NCBI GenBank assembly: GCA_037126765.1
Contig: JBBCBC010000002.1
Location: 47,496,889 to 47,560,888, forward strand
Direction of reading: 5' to 3'
Length of the DNA stretch: 64,000 nucleotides
Source of the DNA: Stenogyne calaminthoides
Taxonomy: Eukaryota; Streptophyta; Magnoliopsida; Lamiales; Lamiaceae
Part shown: piece by piece, positions 1 to 11,491 of the stretch
How the letters are laid out: every line of letters starts with the position of its first letter
Position numbering within the stretch: the stretch's first letter is position 1
The notes under the pieces: model-generated
The model's input: the letters and a program-made list of their open reading frames with translations, nothing else
Told to the model about the DNA's origin: nothing
The model's database searches: none
Made by a program: the position numbers and the translations under genes

Positions 1-275
1 AGAGCCATGGGAGGATAAGCATGACGTGGGGAAGGTACTATCTGCAATGGCGAAGAACATGCCTGAGAAACTGGAGGCTCTCATCGAAAAGATAAACGAA
101 ACAAATAGTGACAAAGTTACATGTGTTATTACCGATTATGGGTTAACATGGGTGTTCGAGTTGGCAGATAAGTTAAGAATCAAGAAAACAGCCTTCATGT
201 CATCGCCAGTAGCTGTGTTGGCCTTAACAAAGAGTGCCTCAAAACTATTCGATGAAGGGATCGTTGACAGTGATG

Positions 276-562
276 GTGAGTTATTTAACATATGCCTTTC
301 TAGTTCTAGTTTCTTTTTCCATCTCAAATCCCAAAAAAGAAAAGAAAAAAAGAGCAAGTCTCTTATACACCATTTGTACAGTGCAACTATACACAACTCA
401 TACTTTTCAGTCAAAACAAATAATAATGTTCGGTGAAAACAACTAACATTGACCAACTAATACTGTTCAGTGAAAACAACTACTACTGTTTAAAAACGAA
501 CTTGAGTCACACAAGATTTTGCCAAAAAAACAAAAACTAATAATTTGTAAATGTACCTCCAG
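276..562 (+). other. Intron of the UGT gene
   Basis: The donor is GTGAGT after exon base 275 and the acceptor is CTCCAG at 557-562. The 287-nt intron is AT-rich and holds stops in all forward frames. Splicing here restores the Gly codon and the motif DSDGTPLK seen in UGT83-type proteins. Confidence 0.8.
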
Positions 563-1082
563 GAACACCCCTGAAGCAACAGATGATTCACCTATCTCCA
601 GAAATGCCTGCAATGAGCACATCAGGTTTAATATGGACGCATTTGGGAGATTTAGCCCTCAAAAGCTTATATTCCATTCAATATTACATAAAACGTACGA
701 TGAATCAGAACAAATGATGGATTGGGTACTCTGCAACTCATCTTACGAACTAGAGCCAGGTGCCCTCGAATTAGTTCCCCAATGTGTGCCAATCGGCCCT
801 CTTCTTGCGATCAACCGTATCGGCCAATCAGCAGGAAATTTCTGGACAGAGGACTCCGCAAGCCTATCATGGCTCAATCAACAACCTCCCAATTCCACCA
901 TATATGTCGCATTTGGGAGCTCCACGTTTCTCGATGAAACGCAGTTCCACGAACTCGCTATAGGCCTCGAATTGACCAATAAGCCCTTCCTCTGGGTAGT
1001 GAGGCAGGATTTGACTCAAAACCCTAGGGTTTTCCCCGAAGGATTCGAAGAACGAATTAAGAATCGAGGGAAAATTGTAGAG

Positions 1083-1214
1083 TGGGTGCCACAACAGGTG
1101 GTGCTATCGCACCATAGTGTGGCTTGTTTTGTGAGCCATTGCGGTTGGAATTCGACCTTGGAGAGCGTCAGCAATGGCGTCCCTCTCTTGTGCTGGCCTT
1201 ACTATGCCGATCAG
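1083..1214 (+). other. PSPG box (UDP-sugar binding signature)
   Basis: These 44 codons start with WVPQQ, contain HCGWNSTLES and end YYADQ. This is the exact length and anchor pattern of the plant secondary product glycosyltransferase signature that grips the UDP-sugar. The final Gln is typical of glucose-specific enzymes. No lesion is visible inside it. Confidence 0.9.
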
Positions 1215-1578
1215 TTTCTCAATGAGGCTTACATTTCTGATTTCTGGAAAGTTGGATTAGGGTTGGAAAAAGATGGAGGTGGGATTATTAGAGGGGAAGA
1301 AATCGAGAAGAAGGTGGGGATTCTTCTGACTGATGAAGGATACAAAAATAGAGCCATGAATCTTCAATCGAAGGCAGTTTGTAGTGGGCGATCTCAGAAG
1401 AATTTCAACGATTTTGTTGATTGGATCAAAACGAACTAAATTAGTAATCGAGTTTTCAGTTTTCACCAAAAAAATCAGGAATTAGTGAGCCTGTGACATG
1501 CTGCAAGCATGAAGGAAGGGTGGTAGTTAATCTTTTCTTTATTTTCTTTATTCAATAAAGAAAATCAACTATCCTTTC

Positions 1579-1604
1579 AAAATAATAATAATAATAATAA
1601 TAAA
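1579..1604 (+). repeat. (AAT)n microsatellite
   Basis: About eight AAT units follow the UGT stop codon, inside a 300-bp AT-rich 3' flank (1440-1736) in which nothing else is recognised. Confidence 0.85.
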
Positions 1605-1745
1605 GAAAGTCAACTATTCTATATTTCTATTAAATATTAATCTTGATTTTCTTGTTATGATTTCTTAATATGTCGATACCATTGGGCCTGGGCTTTAACT
1701 CACAAACAGGCCCTTCCAAAATTTGGAATTATAAAATAAAAATTA

Positions 1746-2030
1746 GGGTCCGGTTATTAACACCCCCATTATTAGGAGATACACCCCTCCTTAATTTCGA
1801 AATATAGGTGTTGAAATTGTATCTTAATTTCGAAAGTGGTTTTTCGAAATCACTAACATATTTCGAAAAGAAGATGTCGAATTTCTAACTCTCAAAACAA
1901 ATGTTCCGAAATTAAGATACAATTTCAACACCAGTGTTTCGAAATTATGTATTAAATTCAAATTAAATTTTTCGAAAATATTTTATGGGGGGTGTATCTC
2001 CTAATAATGGGGGTGCTAATAACCGGGCCC
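1746..2030. mobile_element. Mutator-type (MULE) MITE, 285 bp, with 9-bp TSD
   Basis: The ends form a terminal inverted repeat of about 44 bp, GGGTCCGGTTATTA at the left against TAATAACCGGGCCC at the right, with two mismatches. Directly outside are identical 9-bp repeats TAAAAATTA at 1737-1745 and 2031-2039. A 9-bp target duplication with long terminal repeats is the mark of Mutator-like transposons. A second nested inverted pair (about 1807-1835 and 1904-1932, core GGTGTTGAAATTG) makes most of the element able to fold back on itself. It has no coding capacity, so it would need transposase from elsewhere. Internal TTCGAA motifs recur. Confidence 0.88.
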
Positions 2031-2039
2031 TAAAAATTA

Positions 2040-5000
2040 ACAAGTCAGGCCCACGTGTTACTCTCGCTTAATAATTTGTACGGACACTGCTAAACCTACA
2101 AAATGTTCTGTTCCACGTGGTTGAGAAGCATGAGAATTGAGAAACTCATTAATCCTGATTTTTATAGAACTCCTGCTAACTCGCCACATATATATGTCAT
2201 TATTATTTTTGTGCAAATTTGTATGAATCTAATATCGGTGTAAACCAATCAAATTGTTCTCTTTATAACCCAATTATAAATGGCTTGGCACACGGATTTT
2301 TAATTTGTCCCTTTTGAGATGATTAATTTGCACTGTGAAATTTTTTACCCAGGAGGCTTACTAAAGAAATATACATTATTATTGTTTTTATAAATATATA
2401 CATTACAAAAACGAATACTTCTTCTTAAAGAAAATGTATCATTTACTTATTTGTAATTTCTGTAGCAATGTCGATTTTGTCCAGTTAAAATTTCATTTTA
2501 TTTTTGCTCAAGGAATGGTCCTTAAGTAGCCACGCCATTTCACATAAGACAAGAAAAAGAATCGCAACAATGACATGCATGCCTATTGTCGCATGTTGGA
2601 TGAGGCACGTTGGCCCCAAATAAATAAGTTTATGTTTTTCTATTTGAATTACCCTAAAAAGTGAGCCGGCAAAACTTCAAAGGAAAAACACCATCTGCCT
2701 TTTTTTTTTCTTTTTTTTTATTATATTATAAAGAATTTATAATTATAACTTAAAGAAAAAAATAAATGTCACCCTCATATAATAGATCCAAAATAAAAGG
2801 AAATCGATTTAAAGCAAATTGAATGCTCAATGCCCTATTGGATTGTCCGAATTATTGTTTCATTTTGATTGGACGTGAAAAATATAATTATTTGCTTTAA
2901 TATCAACATAATGTATTAATATATATTTTAAAAAATTAGTATGTTCAATAAATATATTATTTTTGGAAGGTGGATATATATCACAAAATTAAACAAACCT
3001 TTATGGGCTTCAGTGGAAAACCTTCAAACTCAGCACAAAAAACTGAGTGAAATTCAGAGAATTAAGAAGTATTTAAATGTTTTAGTGCAAATCTTGGATT
3101 TTATCTACTTGTTTTTGCTCATAGGCTTATTATCTTAGATTATTGGAAAAGTTATTTAATTAATACAATGTATTTTTCATAAGTATAAAATTTGATATAT
3201 AAATTAAATAAAGTACATTAATTTTGGAGGTGGGCCGACAAAAAAAAAAACGAATAAAGCATAAGTTAAAAGGACAAAAATGAATGGTGAGACCATACAT
3301 TGGATAACATTTGATGGATGAGCCGAAAAAAGTTGTCATTCCACATGGTTTAATCAACAATACCATGTATACTTGTCCCTTATCCTCACTCACCCCATAA
3401 TTATGTAATTTCATACTCTTTTATTAAAAAATATATATTAAACATTATTCTTTAAGCTATTGTGCCAAAAAAATTATCTATATCCATTATAAACTCATCC
3501 CTAACGTGGTTATATTTTAGTAGAAATCTTTCTCAGAAATATCATCTGTAGCAATGTGAATTTTTTTATTTCTTGAGTATTTCTTTCACTAAAATTCAAA
3601 ATTCAAACATATAATACAGTGAAGAACAAAAGTGCATGTTCATCATTCCAGTTATTTAGTTTCAAAAGAAAATCATTCCAGTTATTTAAATCAATCATTA
3701 CATGTAACTAATAGAATTTCTGCCACATGAAACTCATAATACAAAAGCTGGATTTCTTTATTTATTTACATTTATCATTTATTAATTAATTGATGAGATG
3801 AGTAGTGCGCAAATCATATCATGATACGAAACTATCGTCATTTATTTCCGTTAATTTTCAAATCAATGATTTATAGGTAATAGAATTTCTGACACACACA
3901 AGAATTGCAATACAGATATTGGGTTTTTGTTTTATTACTAATATAGTAGTAGTACGTTTATTGGGAATTAAATAATAAAAAAAGAACTCAATGGTGGATC
4001 TTATTTTTTGGATCATGCGAATGAATCGGAAATACAACTTTCGCCCGAATTTTGACTATGGAGTATGGAGATTACGCTCCTATTATTTAAATATTATTAA
4101 TGAAATCACGTGCTTCAGCCACACTGGCTCACATGATCCCCGATTTAATTGAATTAACCACATGCAAACATGTGGTATAATTAAATCCCAGCCGTAATTA
4201 GCCCAACATTTAATTAATAATGCTGGTTTAGCTGCTACTATCTTTCTAATTAAACCTGAATTTTTTTCTCTCTTTATTAATTCCAGAAAAAAAATACTAA
4301 GGAACCCAACAAAATGAAATTTCATGTATCATAAATTAAAATAAAATATTATGATGCATCATTCCATCCGAAGTTGTTAAACTCAAGATTCGGATAAAAG
4401 ATTTTGTTGATTGATAAATGGGTGAGTCATGGGATTGAGTTGAAAGAACTAAAAAGAATAGAGTATTAGTGGTAATGAAGAGTAGTATTAGTGGGATATT
4501 TGGGTTTAAAAGGAAAGAGGTGGGAAAAAGGGATGGTAGCATGCAGGGAATGTGCAGAACATGGTGTACATTTCATGCTGCTTCACTGTCTTTCCTTTCT
4601 CACATGCAAAGTACAATCCTCTTTCACTACTGCATGTGCTCTCCATGTGCTCCTCTTTCTCTCTCTTCTACCTTTTTCTATTTATTTAAAAAATACTAAT
4701 AATTTATAGGTTGTTTGATCATTGATGGGCTGTCCCATGCCACATTTGCATGTGCCCCCTATAGGGAGGCCACCACACACCCCAAGAAACAACTACGAGC
4801 CCTTTATTTGCGAAATGACGTAATTTGGCTGAATATCGGCATTTGTCACCATGGAAAAAAGTTGTCTCACTAATTCTGTGATCATTCTCATTTAACTTGC
4901 TTTTTTCTTTTTAACTTTTTTTTTTATCATGTGGATTTTCAGCTCTCATGTCATGTTGAGTTGAATTATTAGATTCTTTTTGGGTTGTATAGAAAACAAG

Positions 5001-5049
5001 TTTGTGCTGATTGTGGACAATTGACAAAAATTTACATCTTATCCAAATT
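2040..5049. other. AT-rich intergenic DNA, no gene recognised
   Basis: Only short ORFs with no family resemblance occur. G-box cores CACGTG appear near 2052 and 2115 and within 4085-4095, but no gene lies close enough to assign them. A short hairpin (ACCACATG ... CATGTGGT) lies near 4160. The stretch at 4440-4700 is less AT-rich and contains small overlapping ORFs that I do not recognise. Confidence 0.5.
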
Positions 5050-5051
5050 CA

Positions 5052-5214
5052 CTATGAACTCGATTTTTTTTAATATCATTGTTATGTATAAAAACTATTA
5101 CTATTATGCATAAAAATTTTCATTGTTTTAAAATCGTTTTATATTTTTAAACAGTGAAAATTGTTGCGCATAATAGTGATAGTTTTTACACATAACAATA
5201 TAGAGTTTATGTAC
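5052..5214. repeat. Foldback repeat (MITE-like)
   Basis: An inverted repeat pairs ATTGTTATG at 5078-5086 with CATAACAAT at 5191-5199. It continues inward for about 55 bp (CTATTACTATTATGCATA against its imperfect complement), and ATGAACTC / GAGTTTAT extend it outward across a small gap. There is no coding capacity and no clear target duplication, so the transposon family is open. Confidence 0.55.
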
Positions 5215-7173
5215 AGATCTGATTCACATGAGTATTACTCGTGAGTAATTAGTCGCAAGAATTGGGATTATATAATGTTGATAAATGAAAATTATTATAT
5301 TCTTAAAGATTAATATATATGTGTGTAAAAAAAAATCGAGCTCAATCCGATTATATTAATAAATTATAAACTCAATTGAGTAAACTTCAAATGAACTGAA
5401 CATTATGTCATTAGATTCGATCAAAAACCCGTTTAAACATAGTATATATTCTATTCAATTTTTCTACCTTAAAATAATTACAATAACTTGAATTTCTATA
5501 TAAATAGTATTGTCTAATCTAAGTTGAAATCTCCAAATTAGGACCAACAACAGTTTTCGATTTGAATGAAATGGCTGTCAAATTAATTACTAGGATCAAA
5601 TCTGAGTTTCACATAAAATCAGATTCAATTATATATTAAGAATGGCAATCAATTGGGAATGGAGGGGTATTTTGGGAAGTTAGGTTGAAAAGTCGGAGTG
5701 TCTAACAAGTGCCATTGCAGATATAGGCAGGCTTCGCTGCTTAAATTTCGTATTGCTCGCAACTTGTGCCATCTTCCCCTAATTATTTTCCCAAAATGGG
5801 TGGCATATTTTTGCTAAATCCCAAAAGTATCCCCCACTATTTATTGTGAATGCGGAATGCCTACTTATTGACTTTCGAGTACAGTTTTTTCTCTGAATAA
5901 GTATTCATGTGTGTTTATATACTCCGTCTCATGCATGAGACCATCTGATATGAATTTTTGTTATATATATATATATATAACCAGCTACATAAAGTATCAT
6001 TTGGATGGCCCCAGGCCAATTAATCATTGCCACGTGGATGTGTTGTCCACATTTGTATTGCATTTAAAATGATCTGGACCAATAAAAAATTTAAGTTTTA
6101 TTATAGAAATTTGGATGGATCGAAATATATTATTTTCCAATTGTTTTTACTTTTTTTTATCAGACAAATAATAACTCGAACTCATGATCTGATGGCATAG
6201 CTAGTAGTATTCCACCTAGTCTATTATTTTCCCCTTGTTTGTTTAGGCAGATACTTTTCTTGGGAAATTGTTTTGAGAGGGTTAATTGTTGTAAATTTAG
6301 GGAGATAAATTTAAAGTTTATATATTCTAATTTGTTTTTAGAATGATAGAAAATCTCATTTCTCCTTTTCAATGAAAATCAATTTTTGATTGGCTCGCTC
6401 TCACACTGGATAACTTACTTCTCCCAATTGAACCAAGCAAAAATTTAAGAACAAAAACCTTGGTCTAAAACCACACTAATTCCTTCACTCATAGCGTGGT
6501 GGCGACTGATGGGTCTCATATGTTGTATTAGGTTTGTGTTTATGTAACATTTCATATTAGAATCATTAAGTAGTAGTTTCATATCAAAAACGTTATACTA
6601 ACTAAGCTTGAGAAATGATGGAATAAAGTAAATTAGAAGAATAAATTTTTATTATAACCCTATTTAATAAGTGTTGTATCTTTTAATGTATAATTAATGA
6701 ATGAAGTTATATTAGTAAATAAAATATAAATAATACGGAAACAAGCATATATAGTTGAGACATTCAGAAAAAAAAACCAAGCTTATACAATTAGGACGGA
6801 GGTGTGTTTTATTTTTTTAAATAGTAATTATTCTATGAAACTGGTTCAATATTTATAGATTTGATCTTAGTTATCACAACTAATATACTTTTGTAATGTA
6901 AGGCATACCTTTCAGTTTTCATAATTAATACAATTTAATAATATAAGCATTCACAATGGTCATACATAAAAGTGTTTAAACATTGGATGAATGAATGAAT
7001 ATTAATGTTTAAAATTATTGTTGGTCACTTTTAAATTGCAGAAAGATTGTCCCATCCAAATACATGAATAAGAGAGAATGTATTTTTAACACAAATATGT
7101 ATAGCAAAGAGATGATGACAGAACCCATAAAAAGTAATTAATGAATCATTGTGAATTATATTTAAATAATCGA
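5215..7173. other. AT-rich intergenic DNA
   Basis: No coding region is recognised. A (TA)n microsatellite occupies about 5962-5979. The rest is low-complexity A/T sequence with scattered short ORFs. Confidence 0.5.
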
Positions 7174-7183
7174 GTATATAAAA
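7174..7183 (+). promoter_or_regulatory. Candidate TATA box of the bHLH gene
   Basis: TATATAAAAA lies about 320 bp before the chosen start codon, which would give a 5' UTR of roughly 290 nt. The surroundings are very AT-rich, so a chance match is possible. Confidence 0.3.
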
Positions 7184-7495
7184 ATAAGTGATGTGATGAA
7201 AAAAAATATAAATAAATAAATAAAAATCAATTCATCCATTGGAGACGTTCTTATTGAATTTTACGATTTAAAACTTATTTACCCTACACATTGCCTTAAA
7301 AAGAAAAGCTAAATGAAATATTTGAAGTCCCTCAACACAGGGGCACTAATTCATAACCCCCTTACTTATACCCCTCAAAACGCCATTCTTCGTCGTCCGT
7401 TACACCGTCGCCACATATACATTGCGTATCCACCCCACCCCGACCACCGCCGTAAATCCACGGCCGCCGCCAGTTCTGCTACTTCCGCCGTCGCG

Positions 7496-7816
7496 ATGGG
7501 CTCGAAGCCAAGAATCTCAGCGTCCACTGCCGTCAGAAGGCTGAGGAGAAGATTATCAAACTCAAAGAGAAGGCTGCACAGAAAGCCCCAAATCTGCCAC
7601 CGTACCTCCACCCACATTGACGGCGGCGCTTCGGTCTCAGACAAGCTGGAAGCCCTCCGGAATCTCATTCCGTCCGAGACCGCAGAGATAAAACCCGACC
7701 AGTTGTTCCGAGAAACGGCGGACTACATCGTGCTCCTGAAAACTCAGGTTCTATTTCTGCAGAAATTGGTCGATTTTTACGGATCGCAATCGCAGGAAAA
7801 GAGAGACGCCGAATAA
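7496..7816 (+). CDS. Atypical bHLH protein (UPBEAT1/IBH1-like), 106 aa
   Basis: A small intronless gene. Residues 14-30 are Arg/Lys-rich but lack the His-Glu-Arg E-box contacts of true bHLH factors. Residues 47-59 (VSDKLEALRNLIP) form helix 1, 60-68 the loop and 69-95 helix 2 (QLFRETADYIVLLKTQVL...). The pattern 'LFRETADYI...LKTQV' is typical of short plant bHLH proteins that dimerise in the nucleus and block DNA-binding partners, such as UPB1 and IBH1/AIF types. I chose the ATG at 7496 (G at -3, G at +4). The frame stays open back to an ATG at 7313 in a poor context, and the extra 61 residues are Pro/His/Arg-rich and look like translated UTR. It ends with TAA. Subfamily is uncertain; bHLH class is fairly sure. 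Confidence 0.8.
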   Translation: MGSKPRISASTAVRRLRRRLSNSKRRLHRKPQICHRTSTHIDGGASVSDKLEALRNLIPSETAEIKPDQLFRETADYIVLLKTQVLFLQKLVDFYGSQSQEKRDAE

Positions 7817-8460
7817 TTTTCAGTATCAATGATGAAAATCGGAGAGAGAAATTGAAAGAGGAAAATTCGATCCAGAATTGAAGAAAAAGGTTGCGTTTCC
7901 TTTGATCTTGACCATTACTATTAATTAATTAGTTAATTTCATTGCAACAATGTATGAATCATCCTCCTATCATCATGAACCCTAGATTTAGTTTATATCT
8001 TCTAATTCATAGCTCATAATTTGAAATCCAGAAACTATTGTTATAGTCTTTACTTAATTTTTCTCTATTTGTTGGGAAATTTTTGGTGTTTTCGAACTGG
8101 AAACAAATTTCCTCAGATCGATTCACATTGGGTGTTTCCGATTTTTTTTTTCTAATAATAATAATAATTGGGGGATTTAATTGGAATGGGGATTAACAAA
8201 ATGTGACCCATTTTGGATGACAGAGGCCTCACTTTCACAGGGAATGCGCCACAATATTGCAACAGCAGCTGCTATAACAGATGACTGCATGCAGCTGTCA
8301 TCAGGTTGTACACCCATTTTCTTTTTCATTTTTCTATAAATATTGCTGGATTTTTTTAACATAAAATTAGAAAAATTAGTATAAAAATTATTACTCCTAT
8401 TTAAAAAACATTTTATATTTTTAACATAACAAATTTTTTTTTTTTTTGCACATATCATTT
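7817..8460. other. 3' flank of the bHLH gene, no further gene seen
   Basis: AT-rich sequence probably includes the 3' UTR. No other gene is recognised. Confidence 0.45.
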
Positions 8461-8860
8461 AGGGGGTGTTGGTTCACGAGATTGAATTAATTAGGTGTGA
8501 TAGAATTGAGTGGGATTGAGAAAGATTGAATTGATTGGACTATATTTGTTTGAATCAAGATATGCGTTTGGATTGTAGGACTGGAGTGAGGGATTAAATG
8601 TGATATCTATTGAAATGTCATAAACACCTTGAAATTGAATTGAAACAACACACTTCATTCTTTTGAATCTATTCAAACAATAGAATGACAATTTGTAATT
8701 TTGCACTTGGGATATATGTTCTATCTCACATTTCATATGAGATTGACATATCCCTCTATAGAGGGATTTGATAATTTTTTTACCTGGGCTTGAAGCATAT
8801 CATGGGCCATCATCCCACAAACTAAACGGTAGATTATTTGGGATTAAAATCATAATCTTA

Positions 8861-10520
8861 GTCTATCCCAATCAATCCGGTCAGGATCTCCTGTTACACA
8901 ATTGTGTTACATCTCCTGTTACATTCTTTAGATTTGAGCCATGTGTTAATCTCATAATATCTACAAATATAAGAATAACATCCTAACATAACAATTTCTT
9001 CTATTTAGGAAGTTACATTTATTTTTAGCAAAAAAATAATTCCTTCCAAATCTCATTCCAAAAAATTCTATATAATCAATTAATTTAAGCTACACATACA
9101 TAGATTAATTAATAATTAAGTCTGTTAATTATTTAATTGAAGTATGTATATTATAATCTTAATCTATTATATAAATTTAAAATTCAATAAAGAAAAACTT
9201 ATTTAATTTTTTTTTATATAAAACCTATAAATTTTTTAATTGAAGTACGTATAATTTTTATATAATTATTAAAAATTGATTTTATATAAAACCTATAAAA
9301 AATCGATTATTCAATTGAAGTAAGTATATTATAATTTTAATCTATCACATAAACCTAACATCGAATAAAAAAAATAAAAAATTTATTAGAAGTAAAAAAA
9401 ACTGACAACATACGTAAATAAAAAAAATATTATAAAATTTTATAAGCAAACTCAATAATTAATACATATAATTTTTTTTAAATATTAATATAAAATTAAT
9501 ATGTACTTATAATTAAATTTGATATAATTAATATAATATTTATATGTAATTAATAAATGTAAAAGATTATAAGACTTTATAAATTTGTAAAAGTATAAAT
9601 ATTTTATTTTATAGGAGTAATAAATTTGTAAAAAATATAATAAATATTTACAAGAAAATTCTTGCAAAACACACATATATAAAACATAATAATACATTAA
9701 AATTAAGATTTACATTATAACGTTTATTATGATATTTTAGAACAAAAAAAGTTTACATTTTACATAATAATAAATTAAAAATAAAAATTACGTTATAATA
9801 ATGAAATTTATAAAGTTTATAATTTTATATCATATTATAAATTTAAAATTAAGTTATAATAGTTTTACATAATTTATTATGATATTATAGTTTAATTATA
9901 AATTTTATTTTATTATCATATAATAATTTAACATCATTATCATACTTAAATTTATATATTTTTATATCATTATCATTATATACTATAATTTTATAGGAGT
10001 ATTATTTATAAATATATAATATTATAATTTAAACTTAAGTTATAATAATGTAAATGTAAAAATTTATATTTTTCTTACAGATATATTACTCCTATTATTT
10101 AAAATATTTACATTTTTACAAATTTAATAAAGTTTTATCAATTTTTTTTCTTTAATAAGATTTTATTTTTTATTGGATTTTAAATTCATATGATAGATTA
10201 AGATTATAATATACGTACTTCAAATTAAATAATTAACAAATTTAATTATTGGTTAATTTATATATATGTAGCTTAAATTAATTGATTATAAATATGTTTA
10301 TAGGATTTTTTGGAATGAGATTTGGAATGAATTAATTTTTTGCTAAAAATAAATGTAACTTCCTAAATAGAAGAAATAGTTATGTTAGAATGTTATTCTT
10401 ATATTTGTAGATATTATGAGATTAAAACATGGTACAAATCTAAATAGTGTAATAGGAGATGTAACACAATTATGTAACAGGAGATTATGGTCGCAATCAA
10501 TCACGCGAACCAAATAGGCC
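8861..10520. mobile_element. AT-rich element with ~300-bp inverted arms (PIF/Harbinger-like candidate)
   Basis: Positions 8885-9190 are the reverse complement of about 10175-10486 at roughly 90% identity by eye, for example GGAAGTTACATTTATTTT at 9008 against AAAATAAATGTAACTTCC at 10346. The right end reads GAACCAAATAGGCC followed by TTA; the left end reads TTA then GTCTATCCCAATC. A TTA duplication and a GGCC.TATTTGGTTC-like end suit the PIF/Harbinger (Tourist) group, but the left end is degraded. The core (9200-10170) is extremely AT-rich, has no credible ORF and holds three copies of a motif around AATTGAAGTA.GTATA (near 9137, 9238 and 9316). Arms are certain, boundaries and family tentative. 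Confidence 0.6.
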
Positions 10521-10800
10521 TTATAGATTCAATTCTAACTTCTCCAAGTGCTCATGATTTTCCAATTAATCTTATTCTATGCAATAATTACATGTTAGTT
10601 GTTACACACTTACATGTGATATCATTATATGCATTTATAGATGAAATCAAACTTATACATTATAATTCTAATGAAATCAAATTTATAAATTGAACGAATT
10701 GTGACGAAGTTGAATTCTAAGAAAAAAAAAACGTCCAATTTTATGTTAGCATTATATATTTATATATAAACACAAACCCTTCAATACACTTTTACGCAAA

Positions 10801-10964
10801 GATCTTGTGAAACACCCCCTAAAATAGCCTTCCTTTAAACAACACTAAACAAGACATCATACTGATTACTGAATAATAACTAATAAGTTGATAACACCAC
10901 CAAAGAAGGCAAGGCACCATCCTTTATGGACTATTAAAGCTACAATTTTGGAGGACTTCGATCC
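10801..10964 (+). repeat. Left copy of a ~150-bp duplicated flank
   Basis: This matches 58110-58252 in the same orientation, with shared blocks such as AACACTAAACAAG, CAAAGAAGGCAAGGCA and TTTTGGAGGACTTCGATCC. The two copies now flank the retrotransposon block. They are diverged and outside its 5-bp TSD, so they are not part of element A. Confidence 0.75.
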
Positions 10965-11043
10965 CTCAATCTATTTTATGCTAACATAATATATGCATAT
11001 AAGCGGATCTCATAAATAAGATGGAGTATAAATTAGTATAAAT

Positions 11044-11204
11044 TATTAGGAATATTTGACCGTGTGTATATATATAGTCTAGATATTATTCTTTTATTAT
11101 TTTTCTTGATTTATTTGGTCAATATTGTTGTATATTGTAATCCCTTTTATATAGTGGAAATTCCCCATCACCGGGTCATTGGTGATCATTCACTTAATCT
11201 TACA
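11044..11204 (+). repeat. 5' LTR of element A
   Basis: Starts TATTAGGAATATT (the expected TG is TA in both LTRs) and ends CTTACA. The only difference from the 3' LTR is C/T at about position 17, a CpG-type transition. Confidence 0.93.
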
Positions 11205-11213
11205 TGGTATCAG
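11205..11213 (+). other. Primer-binding site of element A
   Basis: TGGTATCAG abuts the LTR and is complementary to the 3' end of initiator tRNA-Met, the usual copia primer. Complementarity beyond these nine bases is poor. Confidence 0.8.
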
Positions 11214-11491
11214 TCATCGGTCCAGAAAACCCTAAGTTTTCTTAAAATTTATTCCGCCGCTTCTGTTCTTCTCCTTCGGACTCCTCTCCTCTGACGCATC
11301 ATTACCGGACTGGTCTTCCTCCGGTGGTAAGTTCCTTCTCCCTCATCTTGTTCGATCAGCCCTAGATCGTACATACCCAATCCTGTTCGATCAAACCCTA
11401 GATCGGACATTCCTCTTTTTCGCGTGGTTCTCTTGCGCGATTGTTATCCCCTGCTTCTCCTCTGGTTTTCTACAGCGTCGACTCCTACGCA

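Larger units (their letters stand above)
1..1439 (+). pseudogene. UDP-glycosyltransferase (UGT83A1-like), 5' end outside window, frameshifted exon 2
   Basis: Family 1 glycosyltransferases move a sugar from a UDP-sugar to small acceptors in the cytosol; the acceptor cannot be told here. Exon 1 (1-275) enters in frame (EPWEDKHD...), so the start codon and the N-terminal catalytic His lie upstream of the window. A GT-AG intron (276-562) splits a Gly codon, giving the UGT83-like junction DSDG/TPLKQQM. Exon 2 runs 563-1439 (TAA). The C-terminal half is well preserved, with WLNQQPPNSTIYVAFGS and a 44-residue PSPG box ending in DQ, the ending usual for UDP-glucose users. Near 651-654 one base is missing: the frame entering from exon 1 (THLGD) must shift to reach FSPQKLIFHSIL, and unshifted it stops about 20 codons later. 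This is a recent pseudogene or a base-calling error. The subfamily rests on remembered similarity. Confidence 0.82.

Noticed and set aside
4083..4325. 80-aa minus-strand ORF in the left intergenic region
   Set aside because: No recognisable motif; composition is that of translated AT-rich DNA.
4469..4709. Two overlapping plus-strand ORFs of 72-76 codons
   Set aside because: No family resemblance, no splice or promoter support; left as unexplained sequence.
7313..7495. N-terminal extension of the bHLH protein
   Set aside because: The upstream ATG has a poor context and the added residues are low-complexity with no conserved feature.
8461..10820. Outer element with AGGGGGTGTT / AACACCCCCT ends
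   Set aside because: The right end belongs to the duplicated host sequence that recurs at 58110 with similarity continuing past the supposed terminus; no matching TSD. Kept only the inner 8861-10520 element.
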